Under the pieces are notes generated by a model. It was not told the DNA's origin. It saw only the letters and a program-made list of their open reading frames with translations, and searched no databases. Shown here piece by piece: positions 1 through 8,763 of a stretch of 64,000 nt of DNA; positions within the stretch are counted from its first letter, which is position 1; each line of letters starts with the position of its first letter. Made by a program: the position numbers and the translations under genes. The DNA comes from Dyella sp. GSA-30 (lineage in GTDB: Bacteria > Pseudomonadota > Gammaproteobacteria > Xanthomonadales > Rhodanobacteraceae), in the NCBI RefSeq assembly GCF_027924605.1, contig NZ_AP027042.1, forward strand, positions 2,829,524 to 2,893,523, given 5' to 3'.

Positions 1-75
1 AATTTTGTGGCGAGCGTCTCGATCGGAAGGTGTTTCAGCGGTTCGGTCCCGGGGCAGGAAACGAGTCTTAAGAGC

Positions 76-1077
76 ATGGCAGTCGAACTTTCCTCCCGCC
101 CGGCACCCGAATCGCGCAGCGAAGCGCAGGCCTGGCTATTGCATTTGACCTCCGGTCAGGCCACTCCGGCCGACGCCGAGGCATTCCGTGTGTGGCTTTC
201 CAGCAGCGAAGAACACGAGCGCGCTTTCGTCGAGGCACGGCTGCTGTGGGATGGGCTGGGCGCGGCGGCCAAATCGATGCGCCAGAGCGAAGCGCACGGT
301 ACGCGGCGGCGGCCGATACGCGTGGCGCATGGCGGGCCACGCATGAATCGTCGAGCATTCCTCGGCGGCCTGCTTACTGCATCGGCTGCGGCAGTATGCT
401 TTCTCAGTCTGAATCCGCCGGGGCATCTGTGGCCGGCGCTGGGCGAACTGACGGCCGATTACCGCACAGCCACGGGCGAGCAGCGTGAGGTCGCTGTCGC
501 GCCGGGCGTGACCGTGCAGATGAATACGCAGACCACGATCAATATGCGCAAGACCGCCAGCGGTCATGTGGCGATGGAGCTGGTATCGGGCGAGGCACAG
601 ATTCTTACTGACCCGCAGCTCATCCATCCTTTCACTGTGTTTGCCGGTGCGGGCAGCGTGCGTGTTGCCGCGGCCAGTCAGTGCAATGTGCGTTGCACCG
701 GGCCACAAGTGCAGGTGATCTGCCTGGGCGGCGAAACCTCGCTGGAATGCGGTGACGACCACGTCGCGCTGCAGGTGGCGCATGAAGTGAATTACGACGC
801 CGGTGGCGTGGGTGAAGCCATCGCAGTCGATCCCCAGAACGCGGTGGCATGGCGTCAACGCGTGCTTGTCTTCGACAACCAGCCGCTTGCCGAGGTGGTC
901 GATGAGATCAACCGTTATCGTCCAGGCAAGATCGTGCTGATGGACAAACAGCTGGCTGCGCGCAAGGTGCATGCCCGCTTCATGCTCAACCAGCTGACCG
1001 ATGTCGCGGCGCTGATTCATGACGCCTATGGGGCGCATGTCACGTCGTTGCCTGGTGGGATTGTCTTGCTGAGCTGA
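76..1077 (+). CDS. FecR-family anti-sigma factor / sigma regulator
   Basis: Inner-membrane regulator that would hold or activate an ECF sigma factor in response to an outer-membrane signal. From ATG 76 it has 333 residues: an N-terminal DUF4880-type helical region (about 12-60), one membrane segment (about 94-112) directly after NRRAFL, a periplasmic FecR domain (about 128-225) and a C-terminal STN-like segment (about 255-320). The frame is open upstream to a GTG at 7, but ATG 76 gives the normal family N-terminus. NRRAFL resembles a twin-arginine motif, and Tat export has been reported for some FecR proteins. The partner sigma gene should lie just left of the window; the 22 codons ending at TAA 69-71 could be its tail, but I cannot identify them. 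The nearest targets are the secretion genes that follow. Confidence 0.88.
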   Translation: MAVELSSRPAPESRSEAQAWLLHLTSGQATPADAEAFRVWLSSSEEHERAFVEARLLWDGLGAAAKSMRQSEAHGTRRRPIRVAHGGPRMNRRAFLGGLLTASAAAVCFLSLNPPGHLWPALGELTADYRTATGEQREVAVAPGVTVQMNTQTTINMRKTASGHVAMELVSGEAQILTDPQLIHPFTVFAGAGSVRVAAASQCNVRCTGPQVQVICLGGETSLECGDDHVALQVAHEVNYDAGGVGEAIAVDPQNAVAWRQRVLVFDNQPLAEVVDEINRYRPGKIVLMDKQLAARKVHARFMLNQLTDVAALIHDAYGAHVTSLPGGIVLLS

Positions 1078-1084
1078 AGAGCTT

Positions 1085-1219
1085 CCCCTCACCCCAGCCC
1101 TCTCCCCCGGCAAAGCCAGGGGAGAGGGAGCAGGTTTTCGGAAATACGGAACGCTGAGGATCTACTCAGTCGGCTCCCTCTCCCCTGGCTTTGCCGGGGG
1201 AGAGGGCTGGGGTGAGGGG
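1085..1219. repeat. Inverted pair of an interspersed palindromic repeat (family A)
   Basis: Two arms of about 45 bp (1085-1129 and 1175-1219) are reverse complements separated by about 45 bp. Each arm contains CCCTCTCCCCCGGC, AAAGCC and GGGGAGAGGG. The same family recurs at 37136-37180, 48034-48163 and 63975-64000. Such elements are common in Xanthomonadales intergenic DNA. This one lies directly after the FecR gene and could fold into a long hairpin in the transcript. Confidence 0.9.
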
Positions 1220-1272
1220 GGGAAGCAGAAGGCGATGCGAGGCGAGCCCGCGCCCCCTTCAAAGAAACGTGC

Positions 1273-1332
1273 CGCGACTGCAACGCCCGCATCGCCCGGG
1301 GAGGTCAGGATGCGGACGTCGTTGCAGTCGCG
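1273..1332. other. Extended imperfect hairpin upstream of the secretion operon
   Basis: CGCGACTGCAACG (1273-1285) is the exact reverse complement of 1320-1332. Inside it, CCGCATC (1287-1293) pairs with GATGCGG (1309-1315), leaving a 15-nt loop. No U-run follows directly, so it is not a textbook terminator; a T-rich stretch begins about 17 nt later. It could be a processed leader, an attenuator or a remnant repeat. Confidence 0.5.
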
Positions 1333-1411
1333 ACAGGCGCGAACATTGTCTTTTTCTTATGACGCTTTGATGTCACACCCGCGCGTTTGGCCACCCATCA
1401 GGCCAACTCAG

Positions 1412-1439
1412 TGAATTTTTCGTGACATGTGTTCAGTCG
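1412..1439 (+). promoter_or_regulatory. Candidate ECF-type promoter of the TPS transporter operon
   Basis: TGAATT (1412-1417), a 16-nt spacer and CAGTCG (1434-1439). The same arrangement, with GTGACA and GTT at the same positions in the spacer, occurs at 9788-9815 before the exoprotein gene. GAA-type -35 and GTC-type -10 elements with a 16-nt gap fit ECF sigma promoters in general. The start codon is about 280 nt downstream, so the leader would be long. Read on the other strand, the left part has a weak Pho-box-like repeat. Confidence 0.5.
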
Positions 1440-1721
1440 TGCCGATAGACAGCCGTCTTCCCAGGCAAAGGCATTGAACATAGCGACAAGGACGTCCACT
1501 CATTGATAGGCCCGCCGCGATAGCGACGGGCAGGGGGACGAGCGGATGGTTTATCAGGCGGACTCGGATGGTGCCTATGGCGGCCTGTCCACGATCGGCA
1601 CGTCGTGGCTTGGCGGCATCGACGGTGCGACATCTGTCTGTCGCCATTCGGTTATCGATGGCGCGCTAGCGTGGCCTGCCGGCCGGCATGGAATGGTGCT
1701 GGCGCAACAGCGGGTGATCGG
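1440..1721. other. Long 5' leader or intergenic region before the TPS transporter
   Basis: Nothing resembling a conserved gene is seen. An open frame joins the following gene from ATG 1605, but it would put 39 unrelated residues before a clear signal peptide. The stretch is probably untranslated leader. Confidence 0.4.
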
Positions 1722-3326
1722 ATGAGCATAAGGAATAAAGCGGGAGCAGCGTTGCTGCGCCGTTCGCTTGGGATGGCACTGGCCATGTCGGTGATGCCGA
1801 CTGTGTACGCCCAACAGGCCCCCCAGGCACCGGCACAGGCGCCGTCGAAGTTCGACGTCAACGAGTATCTGGTGCGTGGCAACACGGTGCTGGACAGCGT
1901 CGATATCGAATCGATCGTCGAGCCGTTCCTCGGCCCCGACCGGAGCATGGATGACGTGCACGGTGCGCGCGACGCGCTGCAGAAGGCCTATCAGGACAAG
2001 GGCTATCAATCGATCGTGGTCGACGTGCCGCCGCAGCAGGTGAAGGGCGGTGTGGTCCTGTTGCAAGTAACCGAGAACCGCATCGGTCATGTGCGCGTCG
2101 AAGGCGCGAAATACCATTCGCCGCAGGAAATTCGCGACGCCGTGCCAGCGCTGGCCGAGGGCACCGTGCCGAACTTCGGCAACGCGCAGAACGAACTGAC
2201 GCAGGTCAATCGCCAGGCGGGTCAACAGGTCGTGCCCCTGCTCAAGCCCGGTGCGTTGCCGCAGACGATGGACGTGACGCTCAAGGTCAACGATACCTAT
2301 CCGCTGCATGCGAGCCTGGAGGTCAACAACGACCATAGCCAGGACACGCCGGAGCTGCGCACGATCGCCACGGTCGGTTACGACAACCTGTGGCAGGCCG
2401 GTCATTCGGTATCGCTCACATACATCGTGGCGCCGCAGGATCGCAACGCCGCCGAGGTCTACGCGCTTTCGTACCTTGCGCCGCTCAATCAGGACTGGAG
2501 CCTGCTCGCTTCGGGCTACAAGTCCAACAGCAATGCGAACATCGTCGGCGGCACCACGGTGCTCGGTCGCGGTCATGCATACAGCCTGATGGCGACACGC
2601 CAATTGCCGACGCTGGGGCAGTACACGCAGAGCGTCTCCTTCGGTGTCAGTCGCAAGCATTTCGATCAGAACACGACATTAGGTGCCGACACCCTCGAAT
2701 CGCCGGTGACCTATCTGCCGTTCTCGTTGACCTACAACGGCCAACACGTAACGGACAAGTCGACGATGGGCTTCAGCGTTGCCGGCAACTTCGGCGCACG
2801 CGGCGTCGGCAGTACTCGCGGCGAGTTCGACAACCAGCGCTTCAAGTCGCATTCGGACTTTGCGTATCTGCGCGCCAGCTTCAACTACACCCATCAGTTT
2901 GCCGGCGATTATGCGATCGCGTTCCGCGCCGATGCACAGGGCTCCGACTCGCCGCTGGTGTCGAGCGAACAGTTCGCGGCGGGTGGCGCGGGCAGCGTGC
3001 GTGGTTATCTCTCGGCCGAGAACACAGCGGACAACGGCGCGATCGGTTCGGTCGAATTGCGCAGCCCCTCGGTCGCGTCCTGGCTGGGCGCACCGGTCGA
3101 CGAGTGGCGTTTCCATGTCTTCCTCGACGGCTCGCGGCTGTTGTTGATCAGCCCGCTGCCGGAACAGAAAAGTCGCTTCACCTTGCTCAGCACCGGCATA
3201 GGCACGCGTTTCGCCTTGTTCGGCAGCCTCAAGGGCGAAGTCGAATACGCCTTCCCACTCAAGGATGGCGTACGCACCAAAGCACATGACGGCCAATGGC
3301 TGTTCAACGTCAAGGCCGGTCTGTGA
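1722..3326 (+). CDS. Two-partner-secretion outer-membrane transporter (TpsB, ShlB/FhaC/HecB family)
   Basis: Outer-membrane beta-barrel that exports a large TpsA exoprotein from the periplasm. ATG 1722 gives 534 residues with a signal peptide (about 1-30), a first POTRA domain (about 42-117), a second POTRA-like domain (about 120-195) and a C-terminal ShlB-type barrel. VRGY, the loop-6 signature of the Omp85/TpsB superfamily, is present in GAGSVRGYLS. Length matches the family (about 550). The cognate substrate is most likely the giant haemagglutinin-like protein starting at 9957, the only TpsA in the window, although seven genes lie between them. A longer start at 1605 was rejected because it buries the signal peptide. 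Confidence 0.9.
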   Translation: MSIRNKAGAALLRRSLGMALAMSVMPTVYAQQAPQAPAQAPSKFDVNEYLVRGNTVLDSVDIESIVEPFLGPDRSMDDVHGARDALQKAYQDKGYQSIVVDVPPQQVKGGVVLLQVTENRIGHVRVEGAKYHSPQEIRDAVPALAEGTVPNFGNAQNELTQVNRQAGQQVVPLLKPGALPQTMDVTLKVNDTYPLHASLEVNNDHSQDTPELRTIATVGYDNLWQAGHSVSLTYIVAPQDRNAAEVYALSYLAPLNQDWSLLASGYKSNSNANIVGGTTVLGRGHAYSLMATRQLPTLGQYTQSVSFGVSRKHFDQNTTLGADTLESPVTYLPFSLTYNGQHVTDKSTMGFSVAGNFGARGVGSTRGEFDNQRFKSHSDFAYLRASFNYTHQFAGDYAIAFRADAQGSDSPLVSSEQFAAGGAGSVRGYLSAENTADNGAIGSVELRSPSVASWLGAPVDEWRFHVFLDGSRLLLISPLPEQKSRFTLLSTGIGTRFALFGSLKGEVEYAFPLKDGVRTKAHDGQWLFNVKAGL

Positions 3327-3376
3327 GGCACCGGGCGATGGCATATCACTTCATTTCGGATAGAGGTTCAAAGGTC

Positions 3377-5197
3377 ATGCGATTCCTGATCCTGGTCTGT
3401 GCGCTATGCCTAGCATGGCTGCCGCGCATCACGCTCGCCGCCGATGCGGGCTGGTGGAACGATGACTGGTCGTTCCGAAAAGAAATCACTCTGGACACCA
3501 GTGCCAAGGGCGCGAATCTGTCGCAAGGGGCAGGGCGCGTGCCGCTGTTGATCCGCTTGCATTCGGGTAACTTCCAGTTCGACGGCGTGGCGCAGAACGG
3601 CAACGACCTGCGCTTTATCGGGTCGGACGGAAAGACGCCGCTGAACTACCAGATCGAAAGCTTCGATCCGGTCCTTGGCGTGGCGCAGATCTGGCTGGAC
3701 GTGACCGACCTGCCGGCCAGTGCGCAGCAGACCGTGTGGATGTACTACGGCAACAGCAAGGCGCCAGCGCAAAGCAATGGCGCGGCAACCTTCGACCCGG
3801 ATTACGCGCTTGTCTACCATTTCGACGACAACGCCGGTGCGCCGCCGCACGACGCCACTGCGTACAACAACAATGCGCAAGCCGGCATGTTGCGCATGGT
3901 CGATGGCGGCGTGATCGGCAAGGCGGCCAGCTTCGACGGCAAGACGGCCGTGACCCTGCCGGCCAGTGCTTCGCTGGCCACTACGGCCGGTGGCGCGTTT
4001 ACCTTCAGCAGCTGGATCAAGCTCGATGCGCTGCCGACCGCGCCGACCCTGCTGTATGCACATCGCCAGGATGGCAAGGCCCTCTTGATCGGCTTGAACG
4101 GTGCGGTGCCATTCGTGGAAGTCGATGGCGACCAGCCGCAGCGCAGCCAGCCGGGCGAACCGCTCAAGGCCGGCCAGTGGACGCATATCGCCGTGGTCGC
4201 CGGTTCCGGCCAGGTCACCCTGTATGTCGATGGCAAGTCGTATGCACAGGTCGCCGCGGCATTGCCTGCGCTGACCAGCGCGGCAACGATCGGTGGTGAG
4301 GCGGCCGGTGCCGACGCGGCACAAGCGCTGGCGAACTTCACCGGCGAAATGGACGAATTGCGCCTCTCGCGCAGTGCGCGTCCGGTGACGCTGATCCAGG
4401 CCGACGTGCTGGCGCAGGGCGCCGAGTCGAAGCTGATCGCCTATGGCGAAGACGAGAAGAAATCCGGTTTCGGCTTTGGCTACTTCGGCATCATCGTCAA
4501 GTCCGTCACCGTCGACGCCTGGGTGGTCATCGGTATCCTGATGATCATGGCGGTGCTGTCGTGGGTGGTGATGTGGACGCGTGGTCGCTATGTCAGCGAA
4601 GTCACCCGTGCGAATGACCGCTTTCTCGATCGCTTCCGCGCGCAGGGCACCAATCTGCTTGGCATGGCCAGTGCGGAAGGGCAGCCGGCGTTGCTGCGCG
4701 AACTGGGCAAGTCATCGTTGTTCCGGCTTTACGAAGTCGGCGCCAAGGAAGTCTGGCGTCGCCGCGACAGTCATGGTCGCCTGGTCATCGCCTCCGAGTC
4801 GATCGAAGCGATCCGCGCGGTCATGGACTCGACGCTGGTGCGTGAGAACCAGCGCCTGGCCCGCTCGATGGTGTTGCTGACGATCGCCATTTCCGGCGGC
4901 CCGTTCCTGGGTCTGCTCGGTACCGTGGTCGGCGTGATGATCACCTTCGCCGCGATCGCCGCGGCAGGCGACGTCAACGTCAACGCGATCGCGCCGGGTA
5001 TCTCCGCGGCGTTGCTGGCGACGGTTGCTGGTCTGTTCGTCGCGATTCCCGCGCTGTTTGGCTACAACTACCTGCTGACCCGTAACAAGGCAGTGACGGC
5101 GAACATGCAGGTGTTCGTCGATGAATTCGTAACGCGCCTGGCCGAGCTGCATCGCGACATCGACCAGAAAGAACCCGAACGTGCCGTGGTCGGTTAA
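3377..5197 (+). CDS. ExbB/TolQ/MotA-type proton channel fused to periplasmic DUF2341 and LamG-like domains
   Basis: Energy-coupling inner-membrane protein with an unusual extracytoplasmic front half. From ATG 3377 (606 residues) it has a signal peptide ending near residue 22, a DUF2341 region beginning at WWNDDWSFRKEI (to about 135), a concanavalin/LamG-like region (about 160-345), a first membrane span (about 383-405) and a MotA/TolQ/ExbB domain whose spans contain PFLGLLGTVVGVM and ATVAGLFVAIPA. Canonical ExbB has about 240 residues and no lectin-like domain. ExbD and TonB genes follow at 14 and 16 nt, so the three form a Ton complex. The lectin half may bind peptidoglycan, glycan or the secreted substrate in the periplasm; that is inference. 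Upstream in-frame ATGs (3296, 3338) would bury the signal peptide. Confidence 0.85.
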   Translation: MRFLILVCALCLAWLPRITLAADAGWWNDDWSFRKEITLDTSAKGANLSQGAGRVPLLIRLHSGNFQFDGVAQNGNDLRFIGSDGKTPLNYQIESFDPVLGVAQIWLDVTDLPASAQQTVWMYYGNSKAPAQSNGAATFDPDYALVYHFDDNAGAPPHDATAYNNNAQAGMLRMVDGGVIGKAASFDGKTAVTLPASASLATTAGGAFTFSSWIKLDALPTAPTLLYAHRQDGKALLIGLNGAVPFVEVDGDQPQRSQPGEPLKAGQWTHIAVVAGSGQVTLYVDGKSYAQVAAALPALTSAATIGGEAAGADAAQALANFTGEMDELRLSRSARPVTLIQADVLAQGAESKLIAYGEDEKKSGFGFGYFGIIVKSVTVDAWVVIGILMIMAVLSWVVMWTRGRYVSEVTRANDRFLDRFRAQGTNLLGMASAEGQPALLRELGKSSLFRLYEVGAKEVWRRRDSHGRLVIASESIEAIRAVMDSTLVRENQRLARSMVLLTIAISGGPFLGLLGTVVGVMITFAAIAAAGDVNVNAIAPGISAALLATVAGLFVAIPALFGYNYLLTRNKAVTANMQVFVDEFVTRLAELHRDIDQKEPERAVVG

Positions 5198-5211
5198 GGG
5201 AGCGCGCTGCC

Positions 5212-5619
5212 ATGCAAGTACAGGACGACGACAAGCCCTATGACGACATCAACATCACGCCGATGCTCGATCTGGCTTATGTGTTGTTGGTGATATTCAT
5301 CATCATGACCACCGCTTCGGTGCAGGGCGTCAAGGTGAACCTGCCCAAGGCCAGTGCCTCGGTCAGTCTGGCCAAGCCGCAGACCAAGGCGATCACCGTG
5401 TCCGATAGCGGGCAGATTTTTCTCGATGCCTTCCCGGTGACGCTGGGTGAGCTCGAGCAGCGGTTGCGCACGCAAAAGGCGGTCTCGCCGGATTTCCCGG
5501 TGATCGTCAAAGGCGATTCCAACGTGCAATACCAGAAGGTGGTGGACATTCTCGATCTGCTTCGTCGTCTGGATCTGTCGCAGGTCGGTCTGGTGACCGG
5601 CCGGCAGCAAAGCAACTGA
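5212..5619 (+). CDS. exbD: ExbD/TolR-type biopolymer transport protein
   Basis: Second subunit of the proton channel. The 135 residues contain one N-terminal membrane span, ITPMLDLAYVLLVIFII, which carries the conserved membrane aspartate (LD) needed for proton use in the ExbD/TolR family. A soluble periplasmic domain with the usual ITVSDSGQIFLD and PVIVKGD-like segments follows. Length is normal (about 130-140). It sits 14 nt after the ExbB fusion gene and 16 nt before the TonB-like gene, so co-translation is likely. Confidence 0.93.
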   Translation: MQVQDDDKPYDDINITPMLDLAYVLLVIFIIMTTASVQGVKVNLPKASASVSLAKPQTKAITVSDSGQIFLDAFPVTLGELEQRLRTQKAVSPDFPVIVKGDSNVQYQKVVDILDLLRRLDLSQVGLVTGRQQSN

Positions 5620-5635
5620 GCCCGGGCGCGAGTCG

Positions 5636-6307
5636 ATGGACGATTTCGATCAGAAAACTCCCTGGCAGCGCTGGCGCGGTCGTCTGATCGCGTTGGTGGT
5701 GGTCGTGCTGGTGGCGTTGGCGGTCTGGCAATTTGCCGGCCATCAGGTGGGCGTGCGCCGTTCGGCGCCGCGCATCGCCACCATCACGCCGTTGCCGCCG
5801 CCACCGCCGCCACCGAAAGAGAAGCCGCCGGAACCGAAGAAGGTCGAGGAAACCAAGCAGGAAATCGCCAAGCCGAACGAGCCGGTCAAGCCGGTCGAGG
5901 CACCCAAGCAGGCCCCCGATTCACCCAAGCAGATCACCATCGATGGTCCGGCGCAGGCCGGCAACGACTCGTTCAATATCGGTGCGGGCGACGGTGGCGG
6001 CATGGTCGGTTCGGGCGGCGGTACGGGCGTGGGCGGCGGCTCCTACGACCAATACCTCGGTTATGAATTGCAGCAGGCGATCCAGCGTGACGAGCGCACG
6101 CGCCGGTTGGTGTTCGACGTGCAAGCGAATCTATGGATCGGCCCGGACGGCGTCATCAGCCGCATCGTGCTTCAGGGTTCCAGCGGCTCGCCGACCACTG
6201 ATCAGGCGCTGATCGATGCCTTGCAGGGGCTGCATCTCGATACCGCGCCGCCACCCAAATTATCCATGCCCATACGCGCATCGATGCGCGGACGGCGACC
6301 CAGCTGA
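5636..6307 (+). CDS. TonB-like energy transducer
   Basis: Links the ExbB/ExbD proton channel to an outer-membrane partner. The 223 residues show a cytoplasmic start, one membrane span (about 20-38), a proline/lysine-rich periplasmic spacer (PPPPPPPKEKPPEPKK and further Pro-Lys repeats), a glycine-rich stretch and a C-terminal TonB-like domain (about 135-223) with VIGPDG-type spacing seen as WIGPDGVISRIVLQ. No TonB-dependent receptor is encoded in the operon, so the partner could be the porin-like product, the TPS transporter or a receptor outside the window. Confidence 0.87.
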   Translation: MDDFDQKTPWQRWRGRLIALVVVVLVALAVWQFAGHQVGVRRSAPRIATITPLPPPPPPPKEKPPEPKKVEETKQEIAKPNEPVKPVEAPKQAPDSPKQITIDGPAQAGNDSFNIGAGDGGGMVGSGGGTGVGGGSYDQYLGYELQQAIQRDERTRRLVFDVQANLWIGPDGVISRIVLQGSSGSPTTDQALIDALQGLHLDTAPPPKLSMPIRASMRGRRPS

Positions 6308-6360
6308 CACCACTCTATCTATCCACCCAGCCACGGCGATAAGCCGCAGCGGAGAAACTC

Positions 6361-8115
6361 ATGAAGTCATCGATCGCCAAACCAGGTTCCACGCGACTGC
6401 ACCGTCGCGCGCTGTGCCTGGCCGTCAGCCTGTTGCTGGGTGGAGCGAGCGTCAGTGTGCTAGCGCAGGATGCAGCCCCGTCCACCAATGCGACGATCAA
6501 CCTGATTCGCCTGATGGTGAAGAAAGGCCTGATTACCCAGGCCGATGCCGACGGCCTGCTGGCACAGGCGAAGTCTGAAGCGGCTCAGGCCGCACGCCAG
6601 ACTGCGCAGGCCAATCCCACCGCCAACGACGGTGCGCAGCCGGGCGATGTGCGTGTGCCTTATGTGCCGCAAAGCGTACGCAACCAGATCCGCGACCAGG
6701 TCAAGGAAGAAGTGATCGCACAGGCCAAGAGCGAGCATTGGGCCGAACCCAATGCCTTGCCCGAATGGCTCGATCGCATCAGCTGGTCGGGCGATATCCA
6801 TGTGCGTGACGAATCGTGGTTGTTCAGCCGCAGCAATTCGCCGTTCTTTATCGACTACGGCACGCTCAATCGCACGGGTCCGTTCGACCTGAGCAAGATC
6901 ACCCAGGGCGTGACGCCGCCGATCTTCAATACGCAGCAGAACCGCTTGAACATGCTGCGTCTGCAAGCGCATATCGGCATGGACGTGAAGCTGGGCGACA
7001 CCATCACCGCCGGTATCCGCCTGGGTTCGGGCAACGACAACAATCCGGTCTCGACCACGCAGACCCTGGGCGGCGGCCTGATCAAGAAGAACATCTGGCT
7101 GGATCGCGCCTGGATCGCCTGGACCCCGACCGATTGGGCCAAGGCCTCGGCGGGTCGCTTCGCCAACCCTTTCCTTGCCACCGACCTGATCTATTCGAAC
7201 GAACTGAACTTCGACGGTATCGCCGGCCAGTTCAAGGTGCCGTTCAACGATAGCCTCGATACGTTTGCCACGGTCGGCGCCTTCCCGATCGAGTTCACCG
7301 GCAACGATACGCCCTCGCAGGCCCTGGGTACCGAGAAGAACACCAGCTACGACAAATGGCTGACGGCAGCGCAGATCGGTGCGATCTGGAAGTTCGACCA
7401 GGATACGAAGCTGAAGGTGGCGCTGGCGTATTACTACTTCAATCGCATGCAGGGCCAGTTGTCGCAGCCGTGCGCGCTGTACACCGGTATCAACTTCTGC
7501 AGCACCGACGATACCGCGCCGCAGTACATGCAGAAGGGCAATACGGTATTCCTGTTGCGCGACATCATTCCGGACCCCACCAATCCGAGCAACTACGCGC
7601 AGCCGCAGCTGGTCGGCCTGGCCTACAACTATCACCTGGCCAACGCGACCGGTCAGTTCGACTTCAAGGTCGGCCAGACGCCGGTGCGCCTGCAGGCGGA
7701 CTATGTGCGCAACATGGCTTATCACGAGAGCACGGCGTTCCGTTATCCCAACGGTCTGGGACAGCCGGTCAACAACTTCGAAAGCAGCAGCGATCCCAAT
7801 GTCCCCGGCACTTACAAGAGCGGTCCGGTCGCCTGGATGGTTCGCGGCGTCGTCGGCACCCCGAATCCGATGGCGGCGAACGAGTGGAACGTATCGCTCG
7901 GCTACAAGTACATCCAGCCCGATTCGATGCTCGACAGTCTTACCGACCAGAACTTCCACCTGGGTGGCACCAACGCCAAGGGCTTCATCCTGACCGCCGA
8001 TTACGGCATCGCGCCGAACACCTGGATCTCCGCACGTTACTTCAACTCCAAGGAAGTATTCGGCCCGCCGCTGTCCATCGATGTGATGCAGCTTGAAATC
8101 AGCAGCAAGTTCTAA
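6361..8115 (+). CDS. Putative outer-membrane porin (Porin_5-like)
   Basis: Predicted outer-membrane beta-barrel of 584 residues with a signal peptide (about 1-36), a short helical segment rich in Ala/Gln (about 45-85, LMVKKGLITQADADGLLAQA) and a long barrel region with alternating aromatic strands ending in LEISSKF, a typical terminal Phe. This layout matches proteins annotated as putative porin in related genomes. Its place after TonB and before a coiled-coil gene suggests the outer-membrane end of the same machine. Substrate unknown; I cannot tell whether it is a passive pore or a TonB client. Confidence 0.75.
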   Translation: MKSSIAKPGSTRLHRRALCLAVSLLLGGASVSVLAQDAAPSTNATINLIRLMVKKGLITQADADGLLAQAKSEAAQAARQTAQANPTANDGAQPGDVRVPYVPQSVRNQIRDQVKEEVIAQAKSEHWAEPNALPEWLDRISWSGDIHVRDESWLFSRSNSPFFIDYGTLNRTGPFDLSKITQGVTPPIFNTQQNRLNMLRLQAHIGMDVKLGDTITAGIRLGSGNDNNPVSTTQTLGGGLIKKNIWLDRAWIAWTPTDWAKASAGRFANPFLATDLIYSNELNFDGIAGQFKVPFNDSLDTFATVGAFPIEFTGNDTPSQALGTEKNTSYDKWLTAAQIGAIWKFDQDTKLKVALAYYYFNRMQGQLSQPCALYTGINFCSTDDTAPQYMQKGNTVFLLRDIIPDPTNPSNYAQPQLVGLAYNYHLANATGQFDFKVGQTPVRLQADYVRNMAYHESTAFRYPNGLGQPVNNFESSSDPNVPGTYKSGPVAWMVRGVVGTPNPMAANEWNVSLGYKYIQPDSMLDSLTDQNFHLGGTNAKGFILTADYGIAPNTWISARYFNSKEVFGPPLSIDVMQLEISSKF

Positions 8116-8130
8116 GGAGGGCTTACGCCG

Positions 8131-8763
8131 ATGAAACGCATCGTAGCTATGGTCGTATGGTTGGGATTGTGCGCAAGCGCATCCGGACTGCATGCGCAGC
8201 AACAAAGCCTGGAAGAACAGCTGCGTGCGCAGCTGCGTGACACGCGCAGCCAGTTGCAGGATCTGCAGAATCAGCAGGCGCAGTGGCAAGGGCAGAAGAC
8301 GACGCTGGAGCAGGAGCGCGACCAGGCCAAGAAGGCGCTGGAGCAGGCGCAGGCCGAGTTGGCCAAGACGCGTGGCACGTCGCCCGCGCTGGCCGCCCAG
8401 AATGCCGCCGAAAAGGCGGGTCGCGAGAAGGCTCAGGAAGAGGCGAAACAAGCGCAAGCCGCATTCGCCCAGGCGTCCAACCAGGCCAAGCAGCAGGACG
8501 CGCGCAATGCGACGCTGGCCACGCAACTGGGCGAATCGCAGAAGCAGGTCGAGGCCTGCACGGCGAAAAACGAACAGCTCTACAAGGTGGGCCTTGAGGT
8601 GATCGATGCTTATGCGCATATGGACATGGGCACCTTGATGTCTGCGCGCCAGCCGTTCGCCACATCGGCGCGGGTCAAGCTCGACAACGCTGCACAAGCC
8701 TACGGCGACCGGATGTACGAACAGCGCTACGATCCGCGCGCAACGCCGGCGAAACAGCCATGA
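8131..8763 (+). CDS. Secreted coiled-coil protein of unknown function
   Basis: 210 residues with a clean signal peptide (about 1-23, ending HAQ) and a long heptad-rich coiled coil (about 25-150) dominated by Gln, Glu, Lys and Ala. The C-terminal third is less regular and contains CTAKNEQLYKVGLEVIDAY. A strong ribosome binding site (AAGGAGGG at 8114-8121) precedes ATG 8131. The stop overlaps the next start by 4 nt, so it is translationally coupled to the Skp-like gene. It could be a periplasmic scaffold or exoprotein holder; no specific family was recognised. Confidence 0.7.
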   Translation: MKRIVAMVVWLGLCASASGLHAQQQSLEEQLRAQLRDTRSQLQDLQNQQAQWQGQKTTLEQERDQAKKALEQAQAELAKTRGTSPALAAQNAAEKAGREKAQEEAKQAQAAFAQASNQAKQQDARNATLATQLGESQKQVEACTAKNEQLYKVGLEVIDAYAHMDMGTLMSARQPFATSARVKLDNAAQAYGDRMYEQRYDPRATPAKQP

